Source of the DNA: Dictyoglomus sp. NZ13-RE01
Lineage (GTDB): Bacteria > Dictyoglomota > Dictyoglomia > Dictyoglomales > Dictyoglomaceae
Direction: 5' to 3'
Length of the DNA: 64,000 bases
NCBI GenBank assembly: GCA_002878375.1
Contig: NIRF01000001.1
Span: 62,001-126,000, forward strand
Position 1 is the first letter of the stretch; every line of letters starts with the position of its first letter. The notes under the pieces are model-generated. The model searched no databases and was not told where the DNA came from. It saw only the letters and a list, made by a program, of their open reading frames with translations. Positions 28,210 to 37,644 of the stretch are shown piece by piece. A program made the translations under genes and the position numbers.

Positions 28210-29232
28210 ATGGATGTTTTTAAGGAATATTTATTAAAAATAGAAAACAAACTTTTAGAAAACTGGCAAAAGTTTTCAAACCAGTTACCTCTATATCTTT
28301 ATTCTGCTTATCATATGGGTTGGATTGATGAATATGGGAATTTGCTTTTAGAAGGTAAAGGTGGAAAAAGATTAAGACCTTTATTTTGCGTAATTGTTAA
28401 CCAAGCCTTTAATGGTCCATTAGATGATGCTTTAAATATAGCATGTTCGCTTGAGTTTCTTCATAATTTTTCTCTTGTACATGATGATATTCAAGATGAA
28501 GATGTAAAAAGACATAATAGATGGACAGTTTGGAAGTTATGGGGAATACCACAAGCAATAAACGTTGGAGATTCACTATTTAATCTTACTTTCCAGGTTT
28601 TAACTCAGTTATCTTCTCCCACACTTTTATCAGTAAGCTTAAAAGAAATTACAAATGCTATTCAGGAGTTAATAGAAGGACAATATATGGATATAAGCTT
28701 TGAGAAAAGATTAGATGTATCCTTAAAAGAGTATATGGATATGATTGAAAAGAAAACAGCAAGACTTTTTGCAGTATCTTTCTATTTAGGGTCCTTTTCT
28801 GCAAATTATAAAGATGATTTATCACGAAAGTTTTTTAACATAGGAAAAAACTTTGGTATCTTTTTTCAAATTGTAGATGATATTTTGGGTATATGGGGTG
28901 ATCCTGATAAGACAGGGAAACCAATTTTAAGTGACCTTTGGAAGAAGAAAAAAACTTTTCCAATTATACTACTTACTCAAGAGGCATCTGAGAAAGAAAA
29001 GAGAAAAATTGATGAGTTTTGGAGAAAACCAGTTCTTTCTGATCAAGATGTATATTATATTTTAGAGTTATTAGAAAAGAAGGGAATTAAGTTTGCTTCT
29101 TTTAATACTGCGGAGAAATACTTTCAAAAGGCATATAAAGAGCTTGAGGAATTTAAAGATTTAATTGATATATCTCTTATCAAGAACTTATTTGCAAATT
29201 ATTACAATTTAATTGACTCACTCCAAAGGTGA
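28210..29232 (+). CDS. Polyprenyl diphosphate synthase
   Basis: The 340-residue class I (trans) prenyltransferase condenses isopentenyl diphosphate with allylic diphosphates. It carries GGKRLRPLFC (about 52-61), the first aspartate-rich motif VHDDIQDED (about 94-102) and the second, QIVDDILGIWGD (about 222-233). Product chain length (farnesyl, geranylgeranyl or longer) is not decidable here. The chosen ATG is in the middle of a short out-of-frame ATG series and is supported by the promoter spacing. The end overlaps the convergent YaaC-like gene by 31 bases. Confidence 0.92.
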   Translation: MDVFKEYLLKIENKLLENWQKFSNQLPLYLYSAYHMGWIDEYGNLLLEGKGGKRLRPLFCVIVNQAFNGPLDDALNIACSLEFLHNFSLVHDDIQDEDVKRHNRWTVWKLWGIPQAINVGDSLFNLTFQVLTQLSSPTLLSVSLKEITNAIQELIEGQYMDISFEKRLDVSLKEYMDMIEKKTARLFAVSFYLGSFSANYKDDLSRKFFNIGKNFGIFFQIVDDILGIWGDPDKTGKPILSDLWKKKKTFPIILLTQEASEKEKRKIDEFWRKPVLSDQDVYYILELLEKKGIKFASFNTAEKYFQKAYKELEEFKDLIDISLIKNLFANYYNLIDSLQR

Positions 29233-29810
29233 AGGATCTCTTTATCTACATTTTTAAGATAATTAACTATTTTCTTTGAATATTCGCTTTTTTCTAAAGT
29301 CCATCCCCATTTTTGTGGCTCATACCTACTTAGCATACTAAGCAGAAATAAAATTAAGTAATGGATAGCTAAGGGTGGTAAAGAAGTATCTTTGTTTAAG
29401 AACTCGAATAGTTCTCTTAATGTAAACTTTTCACCTTCGGGTACTTGATATGGAGATATGGATTTAAAGAAAAGGGGGAAGAGCCCCTTTTCTTTAACTA
29501 AAATAGTCTCACTTCCTGGGTCATAATTTTCGCTCCAGTTTATGGATTTTTCTCCAGCAACTCTTACTGTAAGCCCATGAAGCACCTCATGAGGTACTTC
29601 TTTAGTTTTAAAAAAGATTGTTATTTTGGCTAAAGAAACAAGCCCATAAAAAAGAACTATTGGAGAAATATATAGGTCTATTTTTCTACTGCTTTTAAAG
29701 GATAATTTTGCTTGTTTTAATGTATAATGTAAAAAGCTCTTTTCATTATCATTTAAATTATTGATAATCTTTTTCTCTACTTTATCAAAGATACTATATC
29801 TTAAAAACAT
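29202..29810 (-). CDS. YaaC-like protein of unknown function
   Basis: The 202-residue protein resembles the YaaC family of Firmicutes: a helical segment with LYISPIVLFYGLVSLAKI (about 45-62), then HGLTVRV and a C-terminal helical region with IHYLILFLLSMLSRYEP. I make this match from memory of the pattern, so it is tentative. It lies 2 bases after the gltX stop and is probably cotranscribed with it. No catalytic motif is visible. Confidence 0.6.
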   Translation of the reverse strand: MFLRYSIFDKVEKKIINNLNDNEKSFLHYTLKQAKLSFKSSRKIDLYISPIVLFYGLVSLAKITIFFKTKEVPHEVLHGLTVRVAGEKSINWSENYDPGSETILVKEKGLFPLFFKSISPYQVPEGEKFTLRELFEFLNKDTSLPPLAIHYLILFLLSMLSRYEPQKWGWTLEKSEYSKKIVNYLKNVDKEILHLWSESIKL

Positions 29811-29812
29811 GA

Positions 29813-31249
29813 TTATAAATTTTCTTCAATATATTCAACAAACTTTTTTATCCTTCTAATAGTTTTTTCTTTTCCTAATACTTCAACAAGTTCATAAAGG
29901 CTTGGTCCTACAGTCTTATTGGTTAGGGCTACTCTAATAGGATGGATTAATGTACCTGTAGATATATTTAGAATTTCCGCCAAATTCTTTAAAGTCTTTT
30001 CAAGATTTTCTGCGGTAAACACTTCTAATCTTTCCCACTCGAAAGCTAACTTCCTAAGATATTCTGGAAGCTTATCTGTCTTAATAACTTTTTTTACAGT
30101 CTCTTTATCATAATCCAGATCATCTAAGAAGAAGTAATCACCATATTCCCTAATTTGAGCTAAGGTCTTTAATCTTTCTTGCAAAAGGGAAACAACCTTT
30201 AAGTAATAATTCCAGTCAAAATTTTCTTCTTTTACTAATCCTGCTTCTTTTAAGAAAGGATAGGTTAATTCAGCTAATTTTTCCTTTGGTAAAGCCCTTA
30301 TATGTTGAGTATTAATCCATTCAAGCTTTGTAATATCAAATATTCCTGGGTTTTTCGTTACTTTTTTAAGGTCAAATAGTTCAATGAGTTCCTCGACAGT
30401 ATAAATTTCTCTATTCTCCTGTGGAGTCCATCCTAATAAAGCCAAATAATTTACTAAGGCAGTTGGTAAATATCCCATTTTTTTATATTCTGTAACAGAG
30501 GTTACTCCATGCCTCTTACTTAGCTTTGATCTGTCAGGACCTAAAAGTAGAGGAAGGTGGGCAAATTCAGGAGGGGTCCAAGAGAGAGCCTTGTATATAA
30601 AAAGCTGTTTTGGAGTATTGGAAATATGATCTTCACCACGAATTACATGAGATATTCCCATAGTATAGTCGTCAATTACTACAGCAAAATTATAAGTTGG
30701 TATATTATCAGATTTTAGTATAATGAAATCTCCTATGTCATCATTATTAAATTCTATATCTCCTCTAATAAGATCGTGAAAAACAGTTTTCCCTTCTGGA
30801 ACTTTTAATCTGATGGCAGGCTTTCTTCCCTCTCTCTCGTATTTTGCCCTTTCCTCATCAGTTAAATATAGGCATTTTCTATCATATTTTGGGGGTTGTT
30901 TGTTTGCAAGAGCAATTTTCCTTCTCTCCTCAAGTTCTTCAGGTGTGCAATAACAGTAATAGGCATAACCTAATTCTAATAATTTTTTAGCATATTTTTG
31001 GTATATTTCTAATCTTTGCGTCTGATAATATGGTCCTTCATCCCATGTTAAACCAAGCCAAGTTAAGCCTTCTAAAATATTTTTCTCATACTCTTTAGAA
31101 GATCTCTCAATATCGGTGTCTTCTATTCTTAATATAAAGGTTCCTCCATTATGTCTTGCAAAGAGCCAGTTAAAAAGGGCAGTGTGAGCTGTACCTACAT
31201 GCAAATATCCTGTAGGGCTTGGCGCAATTCTAACTCTAATATCCTTCAT
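29813..31249 (-). CDS. gltX: Glutamyl-tRNA synthetase
   Basis: The 478-residue class I synthetase charges tRNA-Glu. The HIGH-equivalent HVGT lies in [20 protein letters not shown] (8-27), and the KMSKS-equivalent is KLSKRHG (about 245). The tRNA-binding C-terminal helical domain is complete. [12 protein letters not shown] is the usual segment near the zinc-binding region. AGGAGTG-like sequence precedes the ATG. It lies 12 bases downstream of the OsmC gene in the same direction. Confidence 0.96.
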   Translation of the reverse strand: MKDIRVRIAPSPTGYLHVGTAHTALFNWLFARHNGGTFILRIEDTDIERSSKEYEKNILEGLTWLGLTWDEGPYYQTQRLEIYQKYAKKLLELGYAYYCYCTPEELEERRKIALANKQPPKYDRKCLYLTDEERAKYEREGRKPAIRLKVPEGKTVFHDLIRGDIEFNNDDIGDFIILKSDNIPTYNFAVVIDDYTMGISHVIRGEDHISNTPKQLFIYKALSWTPPEFAHLPLLLGPDRSKLSKRHGVTSVTEYKKMGYLPTALVNYLALLGWTPQENREIYTVEELIELFDLKKVTKNPGIFDITKLEWINTQHIRALPKEKLAELTYPFLKEAGLVKEENFDWNYYLKVVSLLQERLKTLAQIREYGDYFFLDDLDYDKETVKKVIKTDKLPEYLRKLAFEWERLEVFTAENLEKTLKNLAEILNISTGTLIHPIRVALTNKTVGPSLYELVEVLGKEKTIRRIKKFVEYIEENL

Positions 31250-31261
31250 ACATCACTCCTC

Positions 31262-31672
31262 CTATAGTATTTTCCAGGAATAAGTTACTTCCGCTGTACC
31301 ACGAAGAATTGCAGAGACTGAGCAATATTTTGTTTGTGAGAGCTCAATAGCCTTTTTTATATTTTCCTCTTTTAGATTTTCTCCTTTAAAGATATATTCA
31401 ATGTGAACTTTTGTATAAACTTTGGGATGATCCTGAGCCCTTTCTGCTGTTATACTCATTTCAAAGGATTCGACTTTTTCCTTCATTTTGTTTAATATGG
31501 ATATGACATCCATGCCAGTACATCCACCTAATGCTACAAGGACTAATTCCATTGGACGAGGTCCTTCATTCTCTCCTCCATGATCTGGAGTGGAGTCCAT
31601 TACAATTTGAAAGTTAGATGGTGTAATTCCTGTAAATTTCATTTTTCCGTTCCAAATAACTTTTGTCTCCAT
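31262..31672 (-). CDS. OsmC-family protein
   Basis: The start at 31672 (METKVIWNGKMKF) is preferred because AAAGGAGG lies 9 bases upstream; the longer frame from 31702 translates this ribosome site. The 136-residue protein has the OsmC fold pattern, with LVLVALGGCTGMDVISIL (about 43-60) and a second cysteine in SQTKYCSVSAILRG (about 107-120). These two cysteines would be the peroxidatic pair that reduces organic hydroperoxides, although the YhfA-like branch may have a different role. It heads a minus-strand group with gltX. Confidence 0.92.
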   Translation of the reverse strand: METKVIWNGKMKFTGITPSNFQIVMDSTPDHGGENEGPRPMELVLVALGGCTGMDVISILNKMKEKVESFEMSITAERAQDHPKVYTKVHIEYIFKGENLKEENIKKAIELSQTKYCSVSAILRGTAEVTYSWKIL

Positions 31673-31724
31673 CACTAAACCTCCTTTAATTAATTTCTTC
31701 AAAAGTATACAATTAATGTAAATG

Positions 31725-31753
31725 TTGTCAATATTTATTGATTAATATAAAAT
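31725..31753 (+). promoter_or_regulatory. Promoter of the PGI/PMI operon
   Basis: TTGTCA (31725-31730), 17 bases, TAAAAT (31748-31753) lie in the divergent gap between OsmC and PGI/PMI. The ribosome site AAAAGGAGG follows at 31761-31769. Confidence 0.6.
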
Positions 31754-31778
31754 AACTAAAAAAAGGAGGATGGTAGTT

Positions 31779-32846
31779 ATGGAGATATTGAATAGTGTTG
31801 AAGAGATGAGAAAACTTGATCCCAAAGACATGATAGGAGCCGTTTATAATCTTCCAGAACAAATAGAATCTGCTATGGAAATTTCCTATGGTTCAGAGCT
31901 AAAAATAGAAAAGGCGGATATTAATAAAGTTTTGGTTTTAGGTATGGGAGGCTCTGCAATTGGTGGAGATGTACTAAAAAGTGTTGCATTTGATGATGCA
32001 AAAGTACCAGTACTTGTAAATAGGGATTATTCTTTACCAAATTTTGTTGACGAAAATACTTTAGTATTTGCTGTTAGTTATTCTGGAAATACTGTGGAAA
32101 CTTTAGAGTCTGCAAAAAAATCCTTTGAAAGAGGAGCAAAAGTTGTAGCCATTACAAGTGGAGGTGAGCTTGAAAAGTTTGCTATAGAAAAGGGTATAAC
32201 TCTTATAAAAATACCTAAGGGACTTGCTCCAAGAGCTGCTATAGGATACGTAACTATTCCTTCTTTAGTAGTAATGGATAGATTAGGATTATTGCCATCT
32301 CAAAAAGAGGCATTAAAAGAGACAATTGAATATTTAAAGAAAGCAAGGGAAGAGTTTAAAATAGAGAATCCTTTAGAGAAGAATATGGCTAAAAAACTTG
32401 CGAGCTTGGTTTTTGGTAGGATTCCATTAATATATGCTGTAGAAGAGAGATGGGCAGTTGCAGGGTATAGATGGAAATGTCAATTTAATGAAAATGGAAA
32501 GTATCCTGCATTTACCCATTTCTTCCCAGAATTAAATCACAACGAAATTATGTCTTGGGAAGCAGATTCAAAGATAATAAACTCCTTTGCTCTTATATTT
32601 CTTTATACATCATTAGAAGGTGAAATGAAAATTAGAGTAGAATTTATGAAGGAAAAAATTGAAGAGAGGGGAGTTCCAGTTTTCCTCTGGAAAGGTGAAG
32701 GAAACTATCCACTAACTAAATTTTTCTCTCTTACTTATTTAGGGGATTTTACAACAGTCTACATGGCATATTTAACAGGAAAAGATCCATTTGCTATTGG
32801 TTTTATAAACGAACTAAAATTAAGAATTGGGCAAAGTTTATCTTGA
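31779..32846 (+). CDS. Bifunctional phosphoglucose/phosphomannose isomerase
   Basis: I choose the ATG at 31779 (MEILNSVEEM), 9 bases after AAAAGGAGG; the in-frame ATG at 31770 is too close to that site. The 355-residue protein has two SIS domains: VLGMGGSAIGGDVL (about 48-61), FAVSYSGNTVETL (about 87-99) and FPELNHNEIMSW (about 249-260, catalytic His). It interconverts glucose-6-P or mannose-6-P with fructose-6-P, a type best known from archaea and thermophilic bacteria. It begins a three-gene operon with a phosphoesterase and a ParB-like protein. Confidence 0.92.
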   Translation: MEILNSVEEMRKLDPKDMIGAVYNLPEQIESAMEISYGSELKIEKADINKVLVLGMGGSAIGGDVLKSVAFDDAKVPVLVNRDYSLPNFVDENTLVFAVSYSGNTVETLESAKKSFERGAKVVAITSGGELEKFAIEKGITLIKIPKGLAPRAAIGYVTIPSLVVMDRLGLLPSQKEALKETIEYLKKAREEFKIENPLEKNMAKKLASLVFGRIPLIYAVEERWAVAGYRWKCQFNENGKYPAFTHFFPELNHNEIMSWEADSKIINSFALIFLYTSLEGEMKIRVEFMKEKIEERGVPVFLWKGEGNYPLTKFFSLTYLGDFTTVYMAYLTGKDPFAIGFINELKLRIGQSLS

Positions 32847-33427
32847 AGGTTTTAGCTTTAGCTGATTTTGAATCTCCTGCATTATATGAGAGATTTAATC
32901 ATACTCCATATAAAGGTGTAGAAGCGGTAATATCATGTGGTGATGTATTGCCAGAGTTATTGGAGTATCTCGTAGATGTATTAAATGTTCCTGTTTTTTA
33001 TGTTTTAGGAAATCATGACGAAAGATATCTAAAGGAGCCTCCCAAAGGATGTGAAAATATTGACGGAAAAATAATTACTTTTGGAGGAATGAGAATTTTA
33101 GGTTTGGGAGGCTCCCAAAGGTATAGTGATGGGGTTCTTCAATATACTGAAAAGGAAATGAGCTGGAGAATTAGGAAGCTATATTTCAAGTTAAGAAAAG
33201 GAGTCGATATAATTGTTACACATGCTCCACCTTATGGGATCCATGAAGGGAATGATTATGCCCACAGAGGATTTAAAGTTTTTTTAGATTTAATTAACAA
33301 ATACCAGCCATTATATTTTCTCCATGGGCATACTCATATGAATTATAACTTTAGGAGTTCCAGAATTTCTCAGATTGGAAGAACAAAAATAATTAATTGT
33401 TCTGGTTTTGTAGTTTTAGATTTATGA
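32843..33427 (+). CDS. Calcineurin-like metallophosphoesterase
   Basis: The 194-residue protein starts with TTG overlapping the previous stop (TTGA). Motifs include ALADFE (Asp, with Glu where the second metal ligand is usually His), SCGDV, GNHDE, THAPP and HGHTH, which form a dinuclear metal site. The first motif, DxE instead of DxH, is unusual. Members hydrolyse phosphomonoesters or cyclic nucleotides; the substrate is unknown. It ends in an ATGA overlap with the ParB-like gene. Confidence 0.9.
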   Translation: MKVLALADFESPALYERFNHTPYKGVEAVISCGDVLPELLEYLVDVLNVPVFYVLGNHDERYLKEPPKGCENIDGKIITFGGMRILGLGGSQRYSDGVLQYTEKEMSWRIRKLYFKLRKGVDIIVTHAPPYGIHEGNDYAHRGFKVFLDLINKYQPLYFLHGHTHMNYNFRSSRISQIGRTKIINCSGFVVLDL

Positions 33428-34218
33428 GATTTTTGTTGAGAAACATATTTAAAAAACATAAGCGATTAAAGAGTTTTGAGGAGAAACTGAAAGAAGAAAG
33501 AGCAGTTTCTTGGAGAGATTTAGGTTATCAAACCATAGAGGTAGATAAAATTGTTGGAAGTGTAGGAAGATATTTAGATTTTGATGAGGAGTTTAGACCA
33601 TTAAAAGAGAGTTCTATTCATAGATTAAGAGAGTTAGAAAATGCTATATTAAGAGGAAAAATTTTGCCACCTATAGAAGTTTATAAGATAAAGGATGAAT
33701 ATTATGTTTTAGATGGTAACCATAGAGTAGCTATTGCAAAAAAATTGGGACAAAAAGAGATCGATGCTCACGTAATAGAGTATCTACCACCTGAAGATTC
33801 CTTGGAAAATATACTTTTCAGAGAAAGAGCGGATTTTGAGCTAATTACAGGTCTTAAAGATATCGTTTTAACAGAGGTGGGACAATATAAGAAGTTATTA
33901 AATCAAATAATGGAGCATAAGTATTACATGAGTGAGAGAAAGGGTAGGGAAGTAAATATAAAAGATGCAGCAAAAGATTGGTATAAAAATATTTACCTTC
34001 CAATCATAAAAGAGATTGAAAAGGAAAGAATTATTGAAGCTTTTCCCGGAAGAACTTTAGCGGATCTGTATGTATATATATCTGATCATAAATGGCTTGA
34101 GAGTCAAAAAAGAGGATATGATATAGGATTTCATAAAGCAATAGAGGATTTCAAGAATTTGGTCCCAGGTACTTCTTTGAAGGATAAGATTAAAGAAATT
34201 TTTAAGATAAATATTTAA
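33424..34218 (+). CDS. ParB/Srx-fold domain protein
   Basis: The start at 33424 (MRFLLRNIFK) overlaps the previous stop as ATGA; an upstream frame from 33397 lies within the preceding gene. The 264-residue protein has a ParB-type nuclease or CTPase fold: ILPPIEVYKIKDEYYVLDGN (about 79-98), then HRVAIAKKLG. The C-terminal PGRTLADLYVYISDHKW (about 208-224) resembles a conserved region of DUF4032-type proteins. No helix-turn-helix partition domain is evident, so chromosome partition is unlikely. Role unknown. The end overlaps the convergent EndoQ-like gene by 4 bases. Confidence 0.7.
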   Translation: MRFLLRNIFKKHKRLKSFEEKLKEERAVSWRDLGYQTIEVDKIVGSVGRYLDFDEEFRPLKESSIHRLRELENAILRGKILPPIEVYKIKDEYYVLDGNHRVAIAKKLGQKEIDAHVIEYLPPEDSLENILFRERADFELITGLKDIVLTEVGQYKKLLNQIMEHKYYMSERKGREVNIKDAAKDWYKNIYLPIIKEIEKERIIEAFPGRTLADLYVYISDHKWLESQKRGYDIGFHKAIEDFKNLVPGTSLKDKIKEIFKINI

Positions 34219-35435
34219 AATAGAGATAATTGATCTTTTCCTTCATTAAAAACTTTTATTTTACCATAAACCCCGTCAAAACCAGGTTCTACTGATATTT
34301 TACCCTCTCTCATATTTTTTATTCCTTCTGAAATTTTTGGTCCAGATACTCTTTGAATCTCCTCAATAGAAATATTCATCAAAATATCCAATTCTGTTCC
34401 TAAAGTATTAATCATTTTAAAATATTCTTTTTGAACAATAGAAGAAGAGGAATCTTTTCCCAAAGCTTGAGCAATAATTTCTTCTAAAGGGACTAAATTT
34501 ATATAAGGAATTTTATGTTCAGGTATAAAGCCCTCTTCTCTATCTGCTAATTCTTCTACTCTATGGGCTACTCCGATAGTTAAAGGTTTTCCACAAATTG
34601 GGCATATATTGTTTAATTTAATACTCTCCTTTGGTGAGAGAACCACATTGCAGTTTCTATGTCCATCATAATGATATTTCCCTTCTTCTGGAAAAAATTC
34701 TATAGTAAAAAGAAATTTAGTTTTATCTTGATTTTTTATGGCATTGAAAATTTCTCTATAATTTAGATCACATTGAAAAACATTTGCTTCTCTACCTATC
34801 TTATTTGGAGAGTGGGCATCTGAATTTGATATGAGACATATTCTATCAAGGCTTGAGAGTCTCCAATTCATTTTTGGATCACTACTTAATCCTGTTTCTC
34901 CTGCAAAAATTTTATTAGAAAGATTCCCAAAAGCTTCTTCTATAGAGTTAAAGCCCGATTGAGAACCAAAGATGGAGAACCAGGGGGTCCACATATGGGC
35001 TGGGACTACATAAATCTCCTCAGATATTTCCCAAATTAATGGAAGTAAGTTTCTTAAATTTACACCAAAAGTAGGTCTGCCATCATTATTAAGATTGCCA
35101 AACTTCTCCAACAAACGATTAATCTTATATGTAATCTCAATTGATGGGGAAAATAATAGTATATGTATTCTTCTTACTTTTCCATTTTGTTGATATATAT
35201 TGCTAATTTCAGTGGTTAATATAAAGTTTACTCCATTATACTCATATATCCCATAACTTTTTTCTTTTAATTTATCTCTAAGTTCTGAAAACCATAAGGG
35301 ATGAGTGAAATCTCCGGTTCCTAAAAGTTGAATTCCTTTTATTTTTGCCCATTTACTTAGATTTTCCAAATCCATGTCTGAGCTTGTAGCTCTACTATAT
35401 TTTGAGTGAATATGAAAATCTGCAATAAATTTCAT
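34215..35435 (-). CDS. Endonuclease Q-like PHP nuclease with C-terminal clamp motif
   Basis: The 406-residue protein has an N-terminal PHP metal domain: DFHIHSKYS (6-14), GTGDFTHP (39-46), Glu76, His91, His147 and SNSDAHSP (203-210). A zinc-finger-like part follows (Cys262, Cys278, Cys281), then a helical C-domain. This layout matches endonuclease Q of Thermococcales and some Bacillus, which nicks 5' of deaminated bases such as hypoxanthine and uracil. The extreme C-terminus is DQLSLF, a near-perfect beta-clamp binding motif. AAGAGGTG precedes the ATG. Confidence 0.85.
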   Translation of the reverse strand: MKFIADFHIHSKYSRATSSDMDLENLSKWAKIKGIQLLGTGDFTHPLWFSELRDKLKEKSYGIYEYNGVNFILTTEISNIYQQNGKVRRIHILLFSPSIEITYKINRLLEKFGNLNNDGRPTFGVNLRNLLPLIWEISEEIYVVPAHMWTPWFSIFGSQSGFNSIEEAFGNLSNKIFAGETGLSSDPKMNWRLSSLDRICLISNSDAHSPNKIGREANVFQCDLNYREIFNAIKNQDKTKFLFTIEFFPEEGKYHYDGHRNCNVVLSPKESIKLNNICPICGKPLTIGVAHRVEELADREEGFIPEHKIPYINLVPLEEIIAQALGKDSSSSIVQKEYFKMINTLGTELDILMNISIEEIQRVSGPKISEGIKNMREGKISVEPGFDGVYGKIKVFNEGKDQLSLF

Positions 35436-35530
35436 TTTTCACCTCTTTTCTATAAAATAAAATCTTGATAATATTTTAAAATATGAAAAGAAATTTGTTA
35501 ATAAAAACTTTATGAGGGAGGTATTTAAAT

Positions 35531-36499
35531 ATGTTTTTTGATATGACTTTGCCGGAATTGGAAAAATATCTTCCAGAGGTTGAAGAACCCAAAGATTTTG
35601 ATCAATTTTGGAAGAGAACCCTTGAAAAATCAAGAGAATTCCCTCTTAATCCAGTATTTGAAAAAGTGGATATAGAATTTAAAACTTTGGAGTTTTATGA
35701 TGTTACCTTCTCAGGATATATGGGACAAAGAATTAAAGGTTGGTTTATTTTACCTAAAAATACCAAAGAAAAACTTCCTTGTATTGTAGAGTTTATTGGC
35801 TATGGAGGAGGTAGAAGTTTTCCAACCGATTGGCTCTTTTGGGCGAGTGCAGGTTATGCCCATTTAGTTATGGATACAAGAGGTCAAGGAAGCTCTTGGA
35901 GTAAAGGAGATACTCCTGATTATGACAGTGAGCCTTTTGATCCTTCTTATTCAGGATTTATGACAAGAGGAATTTTAAATCCTGAGAAGTATTATTATCG
36001 CAGAGTATTCACTGATGGGGTTAGAGCAGTGGAAACTGCCATGTCTCATCCCATGGTAGATAAAGATAAAATCGCTGTAACAGGGGGAAGTCAAGGTGGA
36101 GGAATATCTATCGCTGTGGCAGGTTTATCAGAGGATGTAAAACTTTTAATGCCAGATGTACCCTTTTTATGTCATTATAGAAGAGCTATATCTATAACAA
36201 ATGATTATCCTTATTACGAGATTGTCCAATACTTAAAGGCTCATAGAGATAAGGAAAGCATCGTATTTAAGACTCTCTCTTATTTTGATGGTGTTAATTT
36301 TGCAAAAAGATCAAAGGCGAAAGCACTATTTTCTGTAGCTTTAATGGATACTGTCTGCCCACCATCTACAGTTTTTGCAGCTTATAATTATTTCCCTGGC
36401 GAAAAAGAGATAAGAGTTTATCCTTTTAATGGGCATGAAGGAGGAGGTCCTTTTCAGGCTATTGAGAAATTGAAGTTTGTAAAGAAACATTTTGGTTAA
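35531..36499 (+). CDS. axeA: Acetyl xylan esterase / cephalosporin-C deacetylase (CE7)
   Basis: The 322-residue alpha/beta hydrolase is strikingly like the Thermotoga CE7 esterase from its N-terminus ([14 protein letters not shown]) onward. The nucleophile Ser is in [10 protein letters not shown] (about 184-193), Asp in LMDTVCPP (about 271-278) and His in NGHEGGG (about 300-306). It removes acetyl groups from xylan fragments or small esters, in the cytoplasm as no signal peptide is seen. GAGGGAGG precedes the ATG. It suits the plant-polysaccharide lifestyle suggested by the GH2 gene and sugar transporter. Confidence 0.95.
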   Translation: MFFDMTLPELEKYLPEVEEPKDFDQFWKRTLEKSREFPLNPVFEKVDIEFKTLEFYDVTFSGYMGQRIKGWFILPKNTKEKLPCIVEFIGYGGGRSFPTDWLFWASAGYAHLVMDTRGQGSSWSKGDTPDYDSEPFDPSYSGFMTRGILNPEKYYYRRVFTDGVRAVETAMSHPMVDKDKIAVTGGSQGGGISIAVAGLSEDVKLLMPDVPFLCHYRRAISITNDYPYYEIVQYLKAHRDKESIVFKTLSYFDGVNFAKRSKAKALFSVALMDTVCPPSTVFAAYNYFPGEKEIRVYPFNGHEGGGPFQAIEKLKFVKKHFG

Positions 36500-36514
36500 T
36501 TAATTTTTATGAAA

Positions 36515-36543
36515 TTGACATTATATAAATAGTGTTATAAAAT
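36515..36543 (+). promoter_or_regulatory. Promoter of iscR-iscU operon
   Basis: TTGACA (36515-36520), 17 bases, TAAAAT (36538-36543). The start codon of the Rrf2 gene is 40 bases downstream behind AGAGGTG. The region around the -10 box is a likely site for IscR-type autoregulation, but no clear operator repeat is seen. Confidence 0.7.
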
Positions 36544-36583
36544 ATGCCTAAAAAAGTAGTAATTAGAAAGAGGTGTATTTATA

Positions 36584-37003
36584 ATGAAATTGTCTACAAG
36601 GTCAAGATATGGTTTAAGAGCATTAATATACTTAGCAAATAATCAGGATAAGAGTCCTATTAGTGTTCGAACCATAGCTCAAAATGAGGAAATTCCCTTA
36701 AGATATCTGGAGAGGATCATGAGGATTTTGGCTAAAAGGGGATTTGTAAAGGCAGAGGTAGGGGCAGAAGGTGGGTATAGATTGGCGAAGTTGCCAGAAG
36801 AAATTAAAATATTGGATGTTATAGAAGCATTGGAGGGTCGAATTAGTTTAGTATTGTGTTTAGAGAATAATACTAAATGCAAAAGAGCGGAGATATGTCT
36901 TTCAAGACCTTTATGGAAAGAAGTAAATGATGCTTTAAAGAATGTACTTGATAAATATACTTTAAGAGATTTTATTATCTCTAAGGAGAAATTGGAGGTT
37001 TAA
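36584..37003 (+). CDS. iscR: Rrf2-family regulator, IscR type
   Basis: The 139-residue protein has the Rrf2 winged helix (MKLSTRSRYGLRALIYLA, with GGYRLAK wing) and three cysteines at 92, 99 and 105, nearly the same positions as the [2Fe-2S] ligands of Escherichia coli IscR (92, 98, 104). It would sense iron-sulphur status and repress its own operon. The iscU-like gene starts 3 bases after it. Confidence 0.92.
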   Translation: MKLSTRSRYGLRALIYLANNQDKSPISVRTIAQNEEIPLRYLERIMRILAKRGFVKAEVGAEGGYRLAKLPEEIKILDVIEALEGRISLVLCLENNTKCKRAEICLSRPLWKEVNDALKNVLDKYTLRDFIISKEKLEV

Positions 37004-37006
37004 ATC

Positions 37007-37636
37007 ATGCCATTACAGTATTCTGATATTGTGTTAGAGCATTTTAGAAACCCAAGAAATGTAGGAGTTATTGAAGATGCTGATGCTATGGCTATAGAAG
37101 GAAGTCCAGCGTGCGGTGATCAAATAGTAGTTTATCTTAAAGGAGACAAAGATACAAAACGAATTATAGATATTAAGTTTCAATCTTTTGGCTGTGCTTC
37201 AAATATTGCTACAGGTTCTATGCTTACAGAGATGGTCAAGGGAAAAACTATAGAAGAAGCAATGCAGATAACATGGAAAGATGTGGCAGAAGCTTTAGGT
37301 GGTCTTCCTCCTATCAAAATGCATTGTTCAGTTCTTGCTGTAGATGGGTTAAGATCTGCCATAAAAGCATATTTAGGTGAAAAGAAAAAAGAAAAAATAA
37401 CAATAGAGGATTTAGTAAATATACTATCGAAGGTATTCTATCCTAATTTACCTCATGATATTGTATCTCTAAAGCTTTTAAACTATATTAATTTTAATGA
37501 AAAGACAGGAAAAGTATATTTAGAGCTTTTGATATCTCCTGATGATCCTTATAAAAATCATATTAAGGAGGAAATAGAGGAAAAGTTGAAAATGATCCCT
37601 GAAGTTAAAGAGATAGAGATTAAGTTCTTAAAATAA
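37007..37636 (+). CDS. iscU: IscU scaffold fused to a MIP18-like domain
   Basis: Residues 1-125 are an IscU/NifU N-terminal scaffold with cluster ligands Cys36 (GSPACGDQ, Asp38), Cys63 (FGCAS) and Cys107 (MHCSVLA). Residues about 132-209 look like a MIP18/SufT (DUF59) domain: an IEDLVNILSKVFYPNLPHD start, a LELLISPDDP strand and a terminal VKEIEIKFL strand. DUF59 proteins help target iron-sulphur clusters. The fusion joins assembly and delivery. No cysteine desulphurase gene is in the window. It shares an operon with iscR and an archaemetzincin. Confidence 0.88.
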   Translation: MPLQYSDIVLEHFRNPRNVGVIEDADAMAIEGSPACGDQIVVYLKGDKDTKRIIDIKFQSFGCASNIATGSMLTEMVKGKTIEEAMQITWKDVAEALGGLPPIKMHCSVLAVDGLRSAIKAYLGEKKKEKITIEDLVNILSKVFYPNLPHDIVSLKLLNYINFNEKTGKVYLELLISPDDPYKNHIKEEIEEKLKMIPEVKEIEIKFLK

Positions 37637-37644
37637 TTCTCAGT

